Origin: Heracleum sosnowskyi
Taxonomy: Eukaryota; Streptophyta; Magnoliopsida; Apiales; Apiaceae
Direction of reading: 5' to 3'
Length of the DNA stretch: 64,000 nucleotides
NCBI GenBank assembly: GCA_030848705.1
Contig: CM061245.1
Span: forward strand, 40,986,711 to 41,050,710
In this document: positions 11,148-22,506 of the stretch, piece by piece
How positions within the stretch are numbered: position 1 is the stretch's first letter
Layout: every line of letters begins with the position of its first letter
Translations under genes and position numbers: made by a program
The notes under the pieces: model-generated
The model's input: only the letters and a program-made list of their open reading frames with translations
What the model was told of the DNA's origin: nothing
The model's database searches: none

Positions 11148-11435
11148 TTGCCTTTAAAATCTTTACTAATTGAGGAAACTAAATATACAATGTTAATATT
11201 TTTGCATTTAAAATCTTTACAAATTGAGGAAACTAAATATACACTTTTTATATTCTCCTAATTTTTTTATTAGAAAATGTCTTTATTGTCTTTTAAATCT
11301 TTACTAATGAAGGAAATTAAATATAATTTTTTAATATTATAGTCTTTAAAATCTTTACTGATGAAGAAAATTAAATATATAATTTTAATATTATTGTCTT
11401 TAAAATCTTTACTGATGGTGAAAACTAAATATACA

Positions 11436-11572
11436 ATCAATTATGCTTATACAAAGGAGATAACTCTTGCCGTTTTTATACAAAACTTTCGTATATATGA
11501 TATTTCTATACTTATATCGGTCTTGCATACCAAATAAAGAAATCATTAGGTAAATAATTAATTACCTTTAAT
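11436..11572 (+). repeat. Direct repeat, copy B (partner at 11013-11147)
   Basis: Second copy of the direct repeat inside the Helitron at 10365-12962, in the same orientation. Confidence 0.85.
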
Positions 11573-12291
11573 ACTTTCATACAAATTAATAATATAAATA
11601 TACATGTAAACTATGTTAATTGTGTTCTACACTTTTTTCTTGTACGCTTGCTTTTTGTTTATTTGTCTTAGAAGTGTGTAAATTTGCATGAGAATGCTAC
11701 ATATTAATTTTGTTTTCTATCTTATTACTTTAGTTTGTATTCTAATGATATAGACGAAGTTATCCACAATTAGTGTTGATTGAGTGAAGACATGGATCAA
11801 TAACGAAAACATGGATCAATAAGGAGAGGGGAGACTGTGAAGTGCGCCTCTTACCTCGCTCAAATTGTTTTTTTTATATTTTTAAAATTTTTGCGTTTTT
11901 TAATATTAATAACTTCAGCTTTCGTTATCTTGATGTGATGCCGATGTGTTTATAGGTGGATACGAGGCTATAAAGATGAGTCGAAGGTATGGATAATTAT
12001 ACTTGTAATAATGATTTCGACTTATAATCTTAATTCATTCATTATTTTGATTATTTGTTACATTTTCTTTGGATGGTTAAAAAATTTTCAAGACAGAATT
12101 TTGTAAGCTTGATTATCACATAAGGTTTTTCTTTTATTTATCGTTTTCAGTTTTAATGTTGATAGGTATTGATTCGGCCTTAGATCTTTTTAATTAATTA
12201 TTTGGTACTGATCAGGACCTTTGCAAAATCATCAAAGCATGAAAGGAAAAGGTATTAAATTGGTTCTCCAATCAAGAGGGAAGAATCTGCA

Positions 12292-12718
12292 ATGAGTGGT
12301 GGGTTTGAGAAATTTGGGATTTTATCGAATATAGCTTCGAGTATAGCTGTGGAGTTAGGTGGCAGCAGGGTTGATGCAACCTCTCCTAACTTTAAAGATG
12401 GGCGTAAGATCAGTGGTAAGATTTCTGGTGGAGTTATTCAAATGCGAGGAGTGGAGTCTAATGCTAAAGATTTTCGTAGTTTTGCTAAGTAAGTATGCAC
12501 GTCAGGGTTGGGTTTCGTGTTGGTTGTTGGGGTTGTTAGCGTCTTTGGTTTTTAGCAGGTGTAGGCGTGTAGCCTTGATTTTTGTTCAATATCTTGTATT
12601 TTAAGTGATGTTTTCTCTCTGGTAGCCTAAGTCTGGTTCAAGTCCTTTGATTGTTCAGTGGTGGATTGTATGTTGCTTTGTCGTTTTCTTTATTAATGAA
12701 ATTCTGAATTATAAAAAA
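12292..12718 (+). other. Unidentified captured segment with A-rich tail
   Basis: This stretch is less AT-rich than its surroundings. It has a 66-codon open frame (12292-12492, MSGGFEKFGILSNIASSIAV at the start) that I do not recognise. A 3'UTR-like stretch follows, with AATGAAATTCTGAATTAT and an A-rich tail near 12712. The tail recalls the 3' ends of plant LINEs or a retrocopied transcript, but no RT domain is present. It may be a transcript fragment carried by the Helitron. Confidence 0.3.
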
Positions 12719-12973
12719 AATAAAATGAAAACACGACCATGACATGTTTTAAACAACATTTTAGCTTATCCAGTTATAATTACGATAGTATATTATATCA
12801 TTATTTCATTTATTTAAAAATATTTATTTATTTATAAAATAAATCAATATTTAAAATATTTATAATTATTTATTCCATTTAAAAATATTTTTTGCAAAAT
12901 ATTTTAAAATAAAATATAAAAATTATTAAAAGGCCGATGCGAAGCGCGACTTAGTAAACTAGTTTATATATAA

Positions 12974-13690
12974 CTAGTTTACTAAGCCGCACATCGCAGC
13001 AGTCTTATAATATTTTACAATTTTTAAAATAAATATATTACAAATTACTATATGTTTTCAATAAATTAAACAATTATATTTCTAATATAACTCATATTTC
13101 TAATCTAACATTATAACTCTACGGTTTCTTTGAGATTTTTCTTTCCGTCTTAGTGAAATTCTAAATAAATATAGAAAAAGAAAATCATTTAAGATTTTCA
13201 TTCTTTTGATATCATCTCAAATATTATTATATTTATCACTAATTTTATCTTTCTCAAAATTTAATTCTTATTTTAAAATACATAATACAATATCAATATT
13301 AAATTCTAAAATATTATGCACTTCTCCTATTTGAATACCCTTTTTGTTAAATATGTTCACTCCCATTAAGCCGCTCTCTTGTTGCTACCAAATCTAACAA
13401 ATAACCCATTAAATAATTAATTTTAAAAATTGTAAACTTCAGTTTAATATTTTTAAAGATTAATTTAATTAATGTAAAAAACTTGTATTTTTTTATAACT
13501 ATATTATCTTCTATATAATTTAAAAGGTAAAACATAAAAGACTTGATTTTAAATATATAAAATATTTAGATAATTTAAAAGAGAATTTTTTTACAAAAAA
13601 TTATATGTATTGTGAGCCGCTCTCTCATTAAACATAAGTTATTATTATTTTTACAAAAAATTCATAAAAATAAATATTTATATTTGTCTA
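12974..13690 (-). mobile_element. Helitron 3' end and body, opposite orientation, truncated
   Basis: On the minus strand the 3' end reads GTGCGGCTTAGTAAACTAG, with CTAG at 12977-12974 followed by T. This is the same terminal family as the element ending at 12962. The body to the right matches 56100-56540 (for example TAAATATAGAAAA, TTTTAAAATACATAA and GTTGCTACCAAAT). No 5' TC end is recognisable, so the right limit is approximate. Bases 13690-13873 are AT-rich with nothing clear. Confidence 0.5.
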
Positions 13691-13873
13691 ATTGTTAATA
13701 TTTAACAGATAATGACGATCAACATAATTATGGCCAATTACTATCAATCAATTAACTTTAAAAAAAAAAAACAATTTAGAGTTGTGATACTAAAATTAAT
13801 AACAATATACAAACCATCATATTCAAGATTTTGCTTCATGTTCGAAGTAGTGAAACCACCAGTCAAAAGTAAA

Positions 13874-15095
13874 TCTATACTATATTATTAAAGACGAAAC
13901 ATTAAAAGTTTTGGTCGGTCGTCGGTCGGTCGGTATTTGGGCCGATTCACGGGCCTATCTATAATCAATTTATTAATAACCAATTACCTTTTTTCACTAC
14001 ATTACCTATTTTATATTTTTTTTTAAACCAAACCAACTAATCTTCTAAAAATAAAACGGGCAACATATATATAATATGGTAATATTATTATATATTTATA
14101 ACTGATTACCTTTTTCAACTAAAACACATTATTTTTATATTTTTTACCTAAAACAACTCATCTTATAAATAGGACATATATATGCAAACCAAGTTATTGA
14201 TAACCAATTACCTTTTTCAGCTAAATTATATTACCTATTTCATATATCTATTTAACTAAAACAAATCATTTTCTAAAAATAAGACGGGCAATATATATAT
14301 AAAATGGTAATATTATTATATATTTATAACCGACAGCTAAAACACATTATGTGTTTTATATTTTCTAACTAAAACAACTTATCTTCTAAATATAATACAT
14401 GCAAAATAAATATACAATGGTAATATTGTTTTATATAAATATTAATAAATAACAAGTTATTCTTTTCAGCTAAAACAAATTACCTCTTTTATATTTTCTA
14501 ACTTAAACAACTAATTTTCTAAAAGTAATGCAGATGTATATATAAAAAAATTAAAATAATTTTATATAATTGTTAATAAGTAACTAATTGTCTTTTTAAG
14601 TATATTACCTGTTTATATTTTTTAACTGAAACAACTCATGTTCAAATTAAAAATAACACGGGCAAAAGATAGATATATTGGTAATATTATTATATTAAAC
14701 TTATGAAATTCATGTTTATTATAATTTTTTTAACATTCAATTTAAACGAGATAATTAATTAAAATAAAAGTAATAGTATATTCAAATAAACTCGGTATAT
14801 TGAACAAGCACATATTTTGATATTTGCACTTGAGTCCCTTTTTAGATTTTTAAGAGTAAAAAAATATGAATCATTAGATATGTTATTTTAAAATATTTTA
14901 TATTTTAATATCTAAAATACTACTATTGATTACGTCAATAATATATTAAATTTAAATATTATATTGTTAGATTTATAAATACAATATATATATATATATA
15001 TTAAAATTTTATCAAATTATATATAATAAATAAAATCTAAATAAAAAATAAAAAAATATTAAAGAAGACCGTGCATCGCACGGGATATAAGCTAG
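13874..15095 (+). mobile_element. Complete non-autonomous Helitron (1.2 kb)
   Basis: 5' end TCTATACTATATTATTAAAG at 13874, preceded by A. The 3' end has a perfect hairpin CCGTGC-ATC-GCACGG (15069-15083), then GATATAAG and CTAG (15092-15095), followed by T. Insertion into AT, no TSD and no terminal inverted repeats fit Helitron. The 5' segment (GACGAAACATTAAAAG, TTGGTCGG) matches the minus-strand elements at 158-2020. The interior contains diverged repeats around TTATAACCGATTACCTTTTT and AAAACACATTA. Confidence 0.8.
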
Positions 15096-15137
15096 TATTA
15101 ATATATAAGAATGAATAAAGAAATACAAAGTAGTAAC

Positions 15138-16273
15138 TGTTAGGTCCAAAGTATCGTAGAAGGGGGGTTGAATACGATACTCACAAATAATAATTCAATT
15201 TCGTTCACGGATAAATCATTCAGTTCTATAACGAAATCAAACACACCAAACCAAATCAAGTTTCGGGGAATATATCTTTTTATAAATATAAACCTCGAGG
15301 GGTGCTACAATTTCTAATCCGTAGATTAGCTTCAATGAGTTCTAAGTTATCCACAATCAATACAATGATAGAGTTCCAGCAGAATTAATGTTCTTAGTAT
15401 TTTCTCTCTGGATTTTCCTCTCTCTCCGTAATTGCTTCTGTAGTGAATGAACTTGACTGAGGAAGACACTGCCTCTCTCTTAGTAATTGTAGACTTTGGA
15501 TTTGAAAACTATCGAACTAGGAATGAAGGAATCAATCCTGGCCGTCCATCTTCAAAATCAACCTGTAAAACAAGAATACGTTTCACCTGCTCCTTATTAA
15601 AAAACCATCGAATGATTTAAAAAACCATCGAATGATTTAAGTTATTTTACCATTCGATAGTTTTAAAACAAAACTATCGAATACTAAATTAACTCAAATT
15701 GGTTTTCTATGAATCACTTTTTAATACCATTCGATAGTTTTCTGAAATGAAAAACTATCGAATCCTTTTTCTTGTCTTATATCTTTTAATGATTCCACTG
15801 AGCTCCTGGGCGTTTAAGTAATAGACTGTATCACTTCCTTCTGAAATGATAAAACAATTTGATCTTTTTAGTGCCGTCACCTAGTGCAACTGGTCTGGTT
15901 CACAGATGAATAACACTTGATCAATTCTTCTTTTATGTCTTCAATTCAATGCTTCTGATAAGTCCCTTGTCGTTCTGGTTGCTTCATTTAAATCACTTGA
16001 ATCCTGTGGTACTTAACCCTAAATCATTCACATACTTCTGTCATCTTGAAAGTCTTGTTTCTTTGGCTGTCACTGAGGCTTGAACATTTTCATGAACTTC
16101 TTTCCGTGACCTGTTTACGGACTTCAAGAATACATAACGTATTTTGATTTTTTGAGTTTACCTTTTCTTCTTTGATTCTGGATTCCTGTGCTTCTGTTAA
16201 TACTATTGTCTGTCTTGTCCTTTGTTGAGTTGTAGTTATCTCTTTTACATCTTATGTTACATTATGCTTTACA
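15138..16273 (-). repeat. RE1 LTR (3' LTR, left)
   Basis: Starts TGTTAGGTCC on the plus strand and ends TTTACA, so TG...CA on both strands. Contains an 8-bp-stem hairpin with a G6/C6 loop at 15151-15180, two copies of a 20-base unit with ACCATCGAATGATTT near 15603-15643, and five words AACTATCGAA/TTCGATAGTT between 15507 and 15765. Confidence 0.93.
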
Positions 16274-16290
16274 ATCTCCCCCTATTTGAT
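16274..16290 (-). promoter_or_regulatory. RE1 polypurine tract
   Basis: On the minus strand ATCAAATAGGGGGAGAT directly abuts the 3' LTR. This is the primer site for plus-strand DNA synthesis. Confidence 0.85.
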
Positions 16291-16507
16291 TGGATAGAGT
16301 TCGACAAGCAAATACTTCGAGGATAACTCAACTAACTAAGGAAACATTAAACTAATTAAAGTAAGACAGTGTAATAATATTAAATGCATTCTGGATCAGA
16401 TATATATACATTTCCAGATTTCATAAATCAAAAAACAATAAAACTTTATACAATGAAGTTGCTCCTCTAGTCTGAGCTGATAGTTCTTTTGTTCTTTGCT
16501 TCAATCT

Positions 16508-19500
16508 TCAGTCCATTCCAATCTCACCTTCTTCAATCATTGGATCGGAGTTAGCAGCTTGATAATCAATCACTGAAAGATAGTGCAGTGGTTCTCCAGG
16601 TTTAAGGATTGCTCCTTGGATGTGTCTTCCAATATATTCAACCTCTTGACCCACTCCAGCCCACAACCATGCAATGTTAACATCTTCCTTGTTCAGCTTT
16701 GGCATGTTTGGTAATCTGGTATGCACTTCCAATCCTCTTTCCACTCTTTTCCTATAGTAAGGAACATTCTCCATTAGAAATCTTCTAAGAGTGTCTGCTG
16801 CTCTGTCCTTCTCCGTTGATGAGAATCCAGTGGATCTAAGATACTTCTCAACTGAGATTAGATATGTGCTTGGGTAGTCTCTCAGTTTGTCCTCAGCCAA
16901 ATAGCAGATTCTGAACAAGTCATTCGTCATGAATCTAACCATTGGGGGATCTTCAGTAATCTCTGGACCGACTTTCATCAAGATCTCCTTAACATGCTCA
17001 CGGAGCAGTTCATTTAGCCTTGCCGTCCTTTGAATCTTGATGAGAATAACCTGCAACTCTGTGTACGTCCTCTGTTCTAAAAACTTAGTGGAAATCACAA
17101 ATGTACCTTTCTCCAGAAAATTGATCAGGATGTTCCAGGCTCCATTTGCTTTAACCCCAGCTTTCAGAAAGATCATAGAGTTTCTCAATGCTTTGAAGTA
17201 AGTTTGATCTTCAAGATTGGCACTTCTGATGTCCTGAATGATAACTTCCACCTCAGCATTGGCGTTGACTTCTAATCCGTCTTCAACTCCGCAAAAGGTT
17301 TTATAAGCCATCTCCCATTCATTACCTTCTTTCTTTTCCAGATCTATCATCTTCTTCCTCCTCACTTCATTATACACCTTGAATCTCTTCAGTTTTTCAC
17401 TCCTCAGAATTGCTTGTTGTTTTTCTTTCTCAGCTTGCCTGGCATCTACTGCAGCTCTCTGAGCTCTTATTGCTTCCAAGGCAGCTTCTTCTTCAGGTGA
17501 TAGAGAATTTGCTTCTTCTTCCATAATATCCTCCCATATTGGATGTTCAACGGGCTCTGGATAATATGGCTCATGCTCCTCCTCAATTGGTTGCTCTTGC
17601 ATGACCTCAAATTCCTCTTCACTCTTCTCTTCTTCATGTACAAGTTCTTCTATCCAGTACTGTCTGATTGGAATAGCTTCAACTGTTTCCCAAACTCCCC
17701 ATCCATCCTTAGGCTTCTCTTTCTCCCCTTCTCCAACTTTCTCCCCCTTAGTTGAGGAATCCTCGACGAAAGCATCCTCAGCATAAAAGGTAGTAGAAGG
17801 ATCAGGTTGCTGATTTGAAGGACCAGGTTGGCTAGTTTGTTGGTTCTTCAGCATAGTCCAGATCGACTGTACTCCATCACTTTGATTTTCCATGAAATCC
17901 AATAGATCCTTGTTCATCTCTTGCATAGAAGCCAGCTTCAGGTCAATGTGATCCAATCTGGAGTTGGTAGTCTTCTCAATCTTGTCCAGTCTCTGGTTCA
18001 GCTTGACCATCCCGGATAACCAGAACGTCTTCTCTCAAAGCTTCTTGTCCTTGCGACAAATCATCTACTTCATTCATGAATCCATCTTTAAGTTCCTTGA
18101 CGTCCGTCCTCAACTCGATCAGTTCGTCCATAGCTTCCTTCTTTAAGGAGTCCACTGCCTGCTTCGTACCTGTTATAGTGCCAGATGCACTGCCAATGAC
18201 CCTGAATGTTCTTCTGGAATCAGCTGCCGCCAAGTCAACCTTCTCTTGAATAGATTTTAAAGAAGCATTGGCTTGACTAGAGGAGATCCCTTGGTCAAAG
18301 GAAGGTCGCAGTGGAACCTTGAATAGTGGATTTCCTTCTTTGTCACGAACTGTCATCTCCTTGAGGGTAGATTGAACTTGTAACTCTCTTTCTGTAGGCA
18401 GTAGCTGATCATCTATATTTGGAAGGGTTAGGGTGTCACTCCTCACGTTTGGCTCTGGGTGTACACTCAACGTTTCTGTCGGTGTTTCACTCATTTTTCC
18501 TTTCCCACTCAGGCCAGGTGTAAGTGTTTGTGTTTTTCACTCAATCCCTTTGTGCTAGTTGTACCTGCAGAAGAAAACACCGTAGCCGTCCTTAAGGAGG
18601 TCACCGGTGGTGCAATGGGGCTTCGCAAGTCCCCGTCCTTGGATAAACCAAGTTGCTGATCATCCGTAGATGATATATCCTTTGAAGGATCTAGAGTTTG
18701 AATCTCTAGGGGGTTAGAAACAGGCTCTATTAACAGCAGAGATCCCGAATCTTCCCCAATAGTCTGTGAAGACTTTACCTCAGTTGACTCCTCAATAGTA
18801 ATTGATTCATTGTCAACGAGTTGCCGATCTGCACCTACGTCAGACCATTTACCCGCAGGATCCAGATATGTTCCATCTGGGGAGGTAGACAATGACCCTT
18901 TAGATTGTGCATTTAGGTCAAAGCCTTCTCTCGACGTCTGTGAAGACCCTTGGTTCTTAGAACCTTCAACCAGTGAACCTGACCGTAATATGGTCGGAAC
19001 ACCAGTTGCTTCCGTCAATTCTTCTTTACTTGATTCAGCAATGGGTTCAGATATGGCTTTAGTTAGCATTGCCCAATCAAAATCAGAAAAATCTATGAAG
19101 GGTTCTTTGGATGAGAGAAATGAAGTATCAACAGTTGCCTCGGTTTCTGTTCTTCTCCTTTTAGAGGTAGGCAGAGCTGCTGTTGAAGGGTGTATCTCCT
19201 TATGTGGTGCTGCTAAGGCACTATCTCCCTCTACACTCATGGATGTCTGTAAACTGGGTATAGTAGGGGAAGGAGCTTCGTTTATGTTTTCATTTGGCTC
19301 GTCCAAAGGCTCTTCGACCGTGTTTAGAGGTTGTGGGTTTGCAACCTCCTGGTCAGGAATGGCCACTGAGGACTCTGGATCTACATCCATTGGTTCAGGA
19401 CCAATTTCAGGTTCAGGTTGAGGAATGTTACCTTCATTTACCTGTTCCCCTGGGGGTAGAAGTGGTAGGGGCACCGTTCTTAGATATTCAGTGAGAACAG

Positions 19501-19555
19501 TGGGTACCCCTGGAAGATAGTTTTTCTTCCTAATGAGAGCGGTTATTGCATTGCT
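16508..19555 (-). pseudogene. RE1 ORF3, C-terminal part (about 1,000 codons)
   Basis: Continuation of the post-pol ORF that begins at 47141. It is separated from that part by the RE2 insertion: the frame is continuous across the insertion point once RE2 and one target copy are discounted. Three pieces are visible. The first (19555-18509) is acidic and Ser/Pro-rich (GPEPMDVDPESS). The second (18494-17976) is a likely coiled-coil segment. The third, 500 codons from 18010 to the stop at 16508, is a heptad-rich stretch (LNQRLDKIEKTTNSRL) followed by a Glu-rich region and a folded-looking C-terminus (FLMENVPYYRKRVERGLEV). Frame changes near 18500 and 18000 cancel each other. No membrane segment or signal peptide is visible, so I do not support an envelope role. 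The C-terminus does not resemble that of RE3/RE4 ORF3. Confidence 0.65.
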
Positions 19556-21140
19556 TGAAGGAATTTACGGATGAGCGGAAGCGTGATATAACATTTATTC
19601 CGTAAAAACCATATATCGCACATATAAAAAAATATATAAAATGAAAGAGCGGAGGAATCGTAACCATACCTTGAAAATCGAAGTTTTATAAAACTGGATT
19701 CTAGCAGTTGCTCCTCAGAGTGTGAAGCACTCTACCGGTATCCACAAAGAATAATACTTCGATGAAGCTTTTTATAAAACTAAGCTTTTATAAAAATGGA
19801 GTTTTTCTTCTTTTGAGAGAGAGAGAGATGAAGAAGAAGAGGGTGGCAACTATGTTTTCACAAAAACTCAAGTCCTTTAGAATGAACTATCTCATTCTAT
19901 TTATAGGGCTCTCCTAGTGTTTTTTAATATATCTTTATATATATATATATATTAACCCCACATTTTATCTTATAAAATGCTTTAATAATAATTAAAACTA
20001 TTTTAATCATTATTTCCTTTTCTAAACTATTTAGAAAATAACTTGCTCTCTCAAAATACCTTCATCAATAAATTAATCTTTTATGGTGTGACCCTGTAGG
20101 TTCAATATTAAGCCGGTAGTAGAAATAAATAATACTAATAAACTTTTTATTTATTAATTATATGAATTCTAAAATTCATTAAATATAATTAACTGATTAA
20201 TTATATTTATTCTACATCGTGAGGGATGCTTCTCAACATATCGCGACTATCCGGATAATATGAATTCACTGCTGAGAATACCAAGAACCTGTCAGTGATT
20301 AGTTTCAGTACAATCAATTCCTTCTACCCTACAATATCCCGATTAAATATAAGGCATGGATCTCGTGTCAGGCCTTATCAAATTTAATCATATGATTTCT
20401 TATTCATAATGCTAAGTTCATATTAATGCAAATTAGAAACTCCTTTCTCATTTCATACACTCTGGCCAGAGATTCCAGAACTCGCATACTAAGAATAACA
20501 TAGGATATTCTCTTCCTATACTGGAAGGGGTAGATCCTCTATTGACGTTAACTATCTCCATACACAAATCCCTATGCCCAGAATAGACCTAATGGATGTC
20601 CTTGAGACTAAGGACTAATCCAAAGCATAGTTCATTATATACAAGATAACTCTAACGATCTCAAGTCTAAGGACACTTGTACAACTATCACTCAGTGAAT
20701 AACTATTGACACGTGAGTAAACTCCATTAGCTATTCAACTTATCGAGTCATGTTCAGTGAACTTATTCCCTAACAAGCACCTACATACTAGCTATAGTGT
20801 CACCACACAAATGCCTATGAGAACAGACATCCTCCTGACGGGAGCAAGCATAGTATGTACCAATCTTTGCGGATTCACCAACTTCCGATTAGTTATCCTA
20901 TGATCAGGAACTGTTTAAGTCTAGAGTTATCATCTTCTAGATCTCACTATTATAATCTCATTACAATTCTAGAAGCTTTACTCTAAACTATGGAACATCT
21001 TATTTAAAACACTTTAAATACATAAAGCCCGTAATAAAAACAAAACAAGTCTTTTATTAACATTAATGAAATCAAATAAGAATACAAGAAAGTTCTTCCT
21101 AACTCATCATACATGATTGGATTTAGGACAAACACTTTCA
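19556..21140 (-). repeat. RE2 LTR (3' LTR, left)
   Basis: TGAAGGAATT at the left, CACTTTCA at the right. 1585 bp, with a GA-rich tract near 19815. The partner is 39279-41430 plus 46292-46432. The ORF readings inside are spurious. Confidence 0.93.
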
Positions 21141-21154
21141 ATCTCCCACTTGAA
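21141..21154 (-). promoter_or_regulatory. RE2 polypurine tract
   Basis: Minus strand TTCAAGTGGGAGAT abuts the LTR. The pol stop codon (21155-21157) lies right beside it, so coding runs up to the PPT. Confidence 0.8.
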
Positions 21155-21792
21155 CTAAAGCCAATCACACCGGTATCTAATACCCATCTTCTCTTTATGA
21201 CGATCAAAGTGAATCTGAGACAATGTCTTTGTGAGTGGGTCTGCTACGTTGTTATGTGTGTCAACTTTCTCAATTTTGACATCTCCTCTTTCAATGATCT
21301 CCCTAATCAAATGAAAGCGCCGCAAAACATGTTTGGTATTTTTATGAGACCTAGTTTCCTTGGCTTGTGCTATTGTTGCGTTGTTGTCACAATACAACAC
21401 AATAGGCTCCTCAATGCTATTAACAACTCCCAACTCAGAAACAAATTTCCTCATCCAAACGGCTTCTTTTGCAGCCTCACTTGCAGCTATATACTCTGCT
21501 TCCGCTGTGGAGTCAGCCGTTGTAGACTGTTTGGAACTCTTCCAACTAATCGCTCCACCATTCAGAGTAAACACGTACCCTGACATGGATGTGCTATCAT
21601 CACTTTCTGATTGAAAACTAGAGTCAGTATAACCCTCTATTTTCAACTCAGATCCACCAAAAACAAGAAAAATATCCTTAGTCCTTCGTAAATACTTAAG
21701 GATGTTCTTCACTGCTTTCTAGTGGTCTTCACCTGGATTGGACTGATATCTGCTCGTCACACTAATTGAATGAGCAACATCAGGCCTAGTAC
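21155..21792 (-). pseudogene. RE2 RNase H segment (pol 3' end, separated by RE4)
   Basis: Encodes the RNase H domain of copia pol, which degrades the RNA strand of the hybrid during reverse transcription. Visible motifs: GYTDSSFQSESDDSTSMSGY, STAEAEYIAASEA, LYCDNNATIAQAKE and HKNTKHVLRRFHLIRE. It continues the RT reading interrupted at 34080 by RE4. A TAG at 21719-21721 occupies a position where copia proteins usually have Trp (HW-AVK context), so it is a nonsense mutation. The frame ends at 21155, 14 bases from the LTR. There is no room for a third ORF, unlike RE1, RE3 and RE4. Confidence 0.85.
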
Positions 21793-21797
21793 ATAAC

Positions 21798-22341
21798 TGT
21801 TAGGCCGAATACACAATATATAATCAAGTATGTATGAGAATAACAATCAAGAACACAAGTTTGTAAATCAACAAACTGAATTATATTAAATAATTCTCTC
21901 TTAGTGATGTTAATGAATCACAAAGAGCTTCTAGATTACAAGAATAATATATTCAATGATCGCATCCCTTCTAGGGATAACCTATCTGTGTTTATATAGT
22001 ACACAGTTACACAATCCTTATCTAATTGATATTCCTACAAATTAGCTATACAATTTATATCAATTAAGGATTGCTTCTTATCTTCTATTCTGTTTCCTTA
22101 GCTGTATCAATATATTCTGCTTCTTTCCATCTTCAGAATATATTGCTTCTAGAATCTTCAATTCAGCACCGACAGCTAATTCAACTATCACCCTGTCAGA
22201 CTTTAAATAAACTCTGACCGGCTTCCTTTAAACTCTTCACCCTGTCAGACTTTAAATAAACTCTGACCGGCTTCTGATAAACTCTGGTCAGTACCTGTTG
22301 CTTAAACACTGATAAACAAACGTCAGCAATTATATCTAACA
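21798..22341 (-). repeat. RE4 LTR (3' LTR, left)
   Basis: TGTTAGGCCG to ATCTAACA, 544 bp. Contains, in sense, three copies of CAGAGTTTA between about 22215 and 22290. It matches the right LTR with one G/A difference in the GACCGGCTTCC segment. Confidence 0.95.
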
Positions 22342-22359
22342 ATCTCCCCCAACTTGTTC
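22342..22359 (-). promoter_or_regulatory. RE4 polypurine tract
   Basis: Minus strand GAACAAGTTGGGGGAGAT abuts the 3' LTR. Confidence 0.85.
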
Positions 22360-22506
22360 ATAATAAAATGTACAAGTTAAACATATAATTGATGATGTCA
22401 AAAACATTTAACAAATGCAGTGTTTAACATATAACAGAGTTTAATTTAAAACAGAGTTTAAATTTGACTTAGAATAGAAAATATATTAAAAACTTACAAT
22501 CAGACT

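Larger units (their letters stand above)
10365..12962 (+). mobile_element. Helitron with amplified 5' module (about 2.6 kb)
   Basis: 5' end TCAATACTATTATATAAAGG at 10365. The 3' end has a GC-rich segment containing GCG-AAG-CGC (about 12939-12947), then GACTTAGTAAA and CTAG at 12959-12962 followed by T. The first 500 bases contain four copies of a GC-rich module. Further in are a pair of 135-base direct repeats and a segment ending in an A-rich tail (12292-12718). No Rep/helicase ORF, so it is non-autonomous. Confidence 0.65.

Noticed and set aside
12292..12718. LINE element
   Set aside because: Only a LINE-like A-rich tail; no endonuclease or RT domain.
18810..19421. 203-codon plus-strand ORF
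   Set aside because: Antisense shadow of RE1 ORF3; its composition mirrors the acidic minus-strand protein.
21113..21583. 156-codon plus-strand ORF
   Set aside because: Antisense of RE2 RNase H and LTR.
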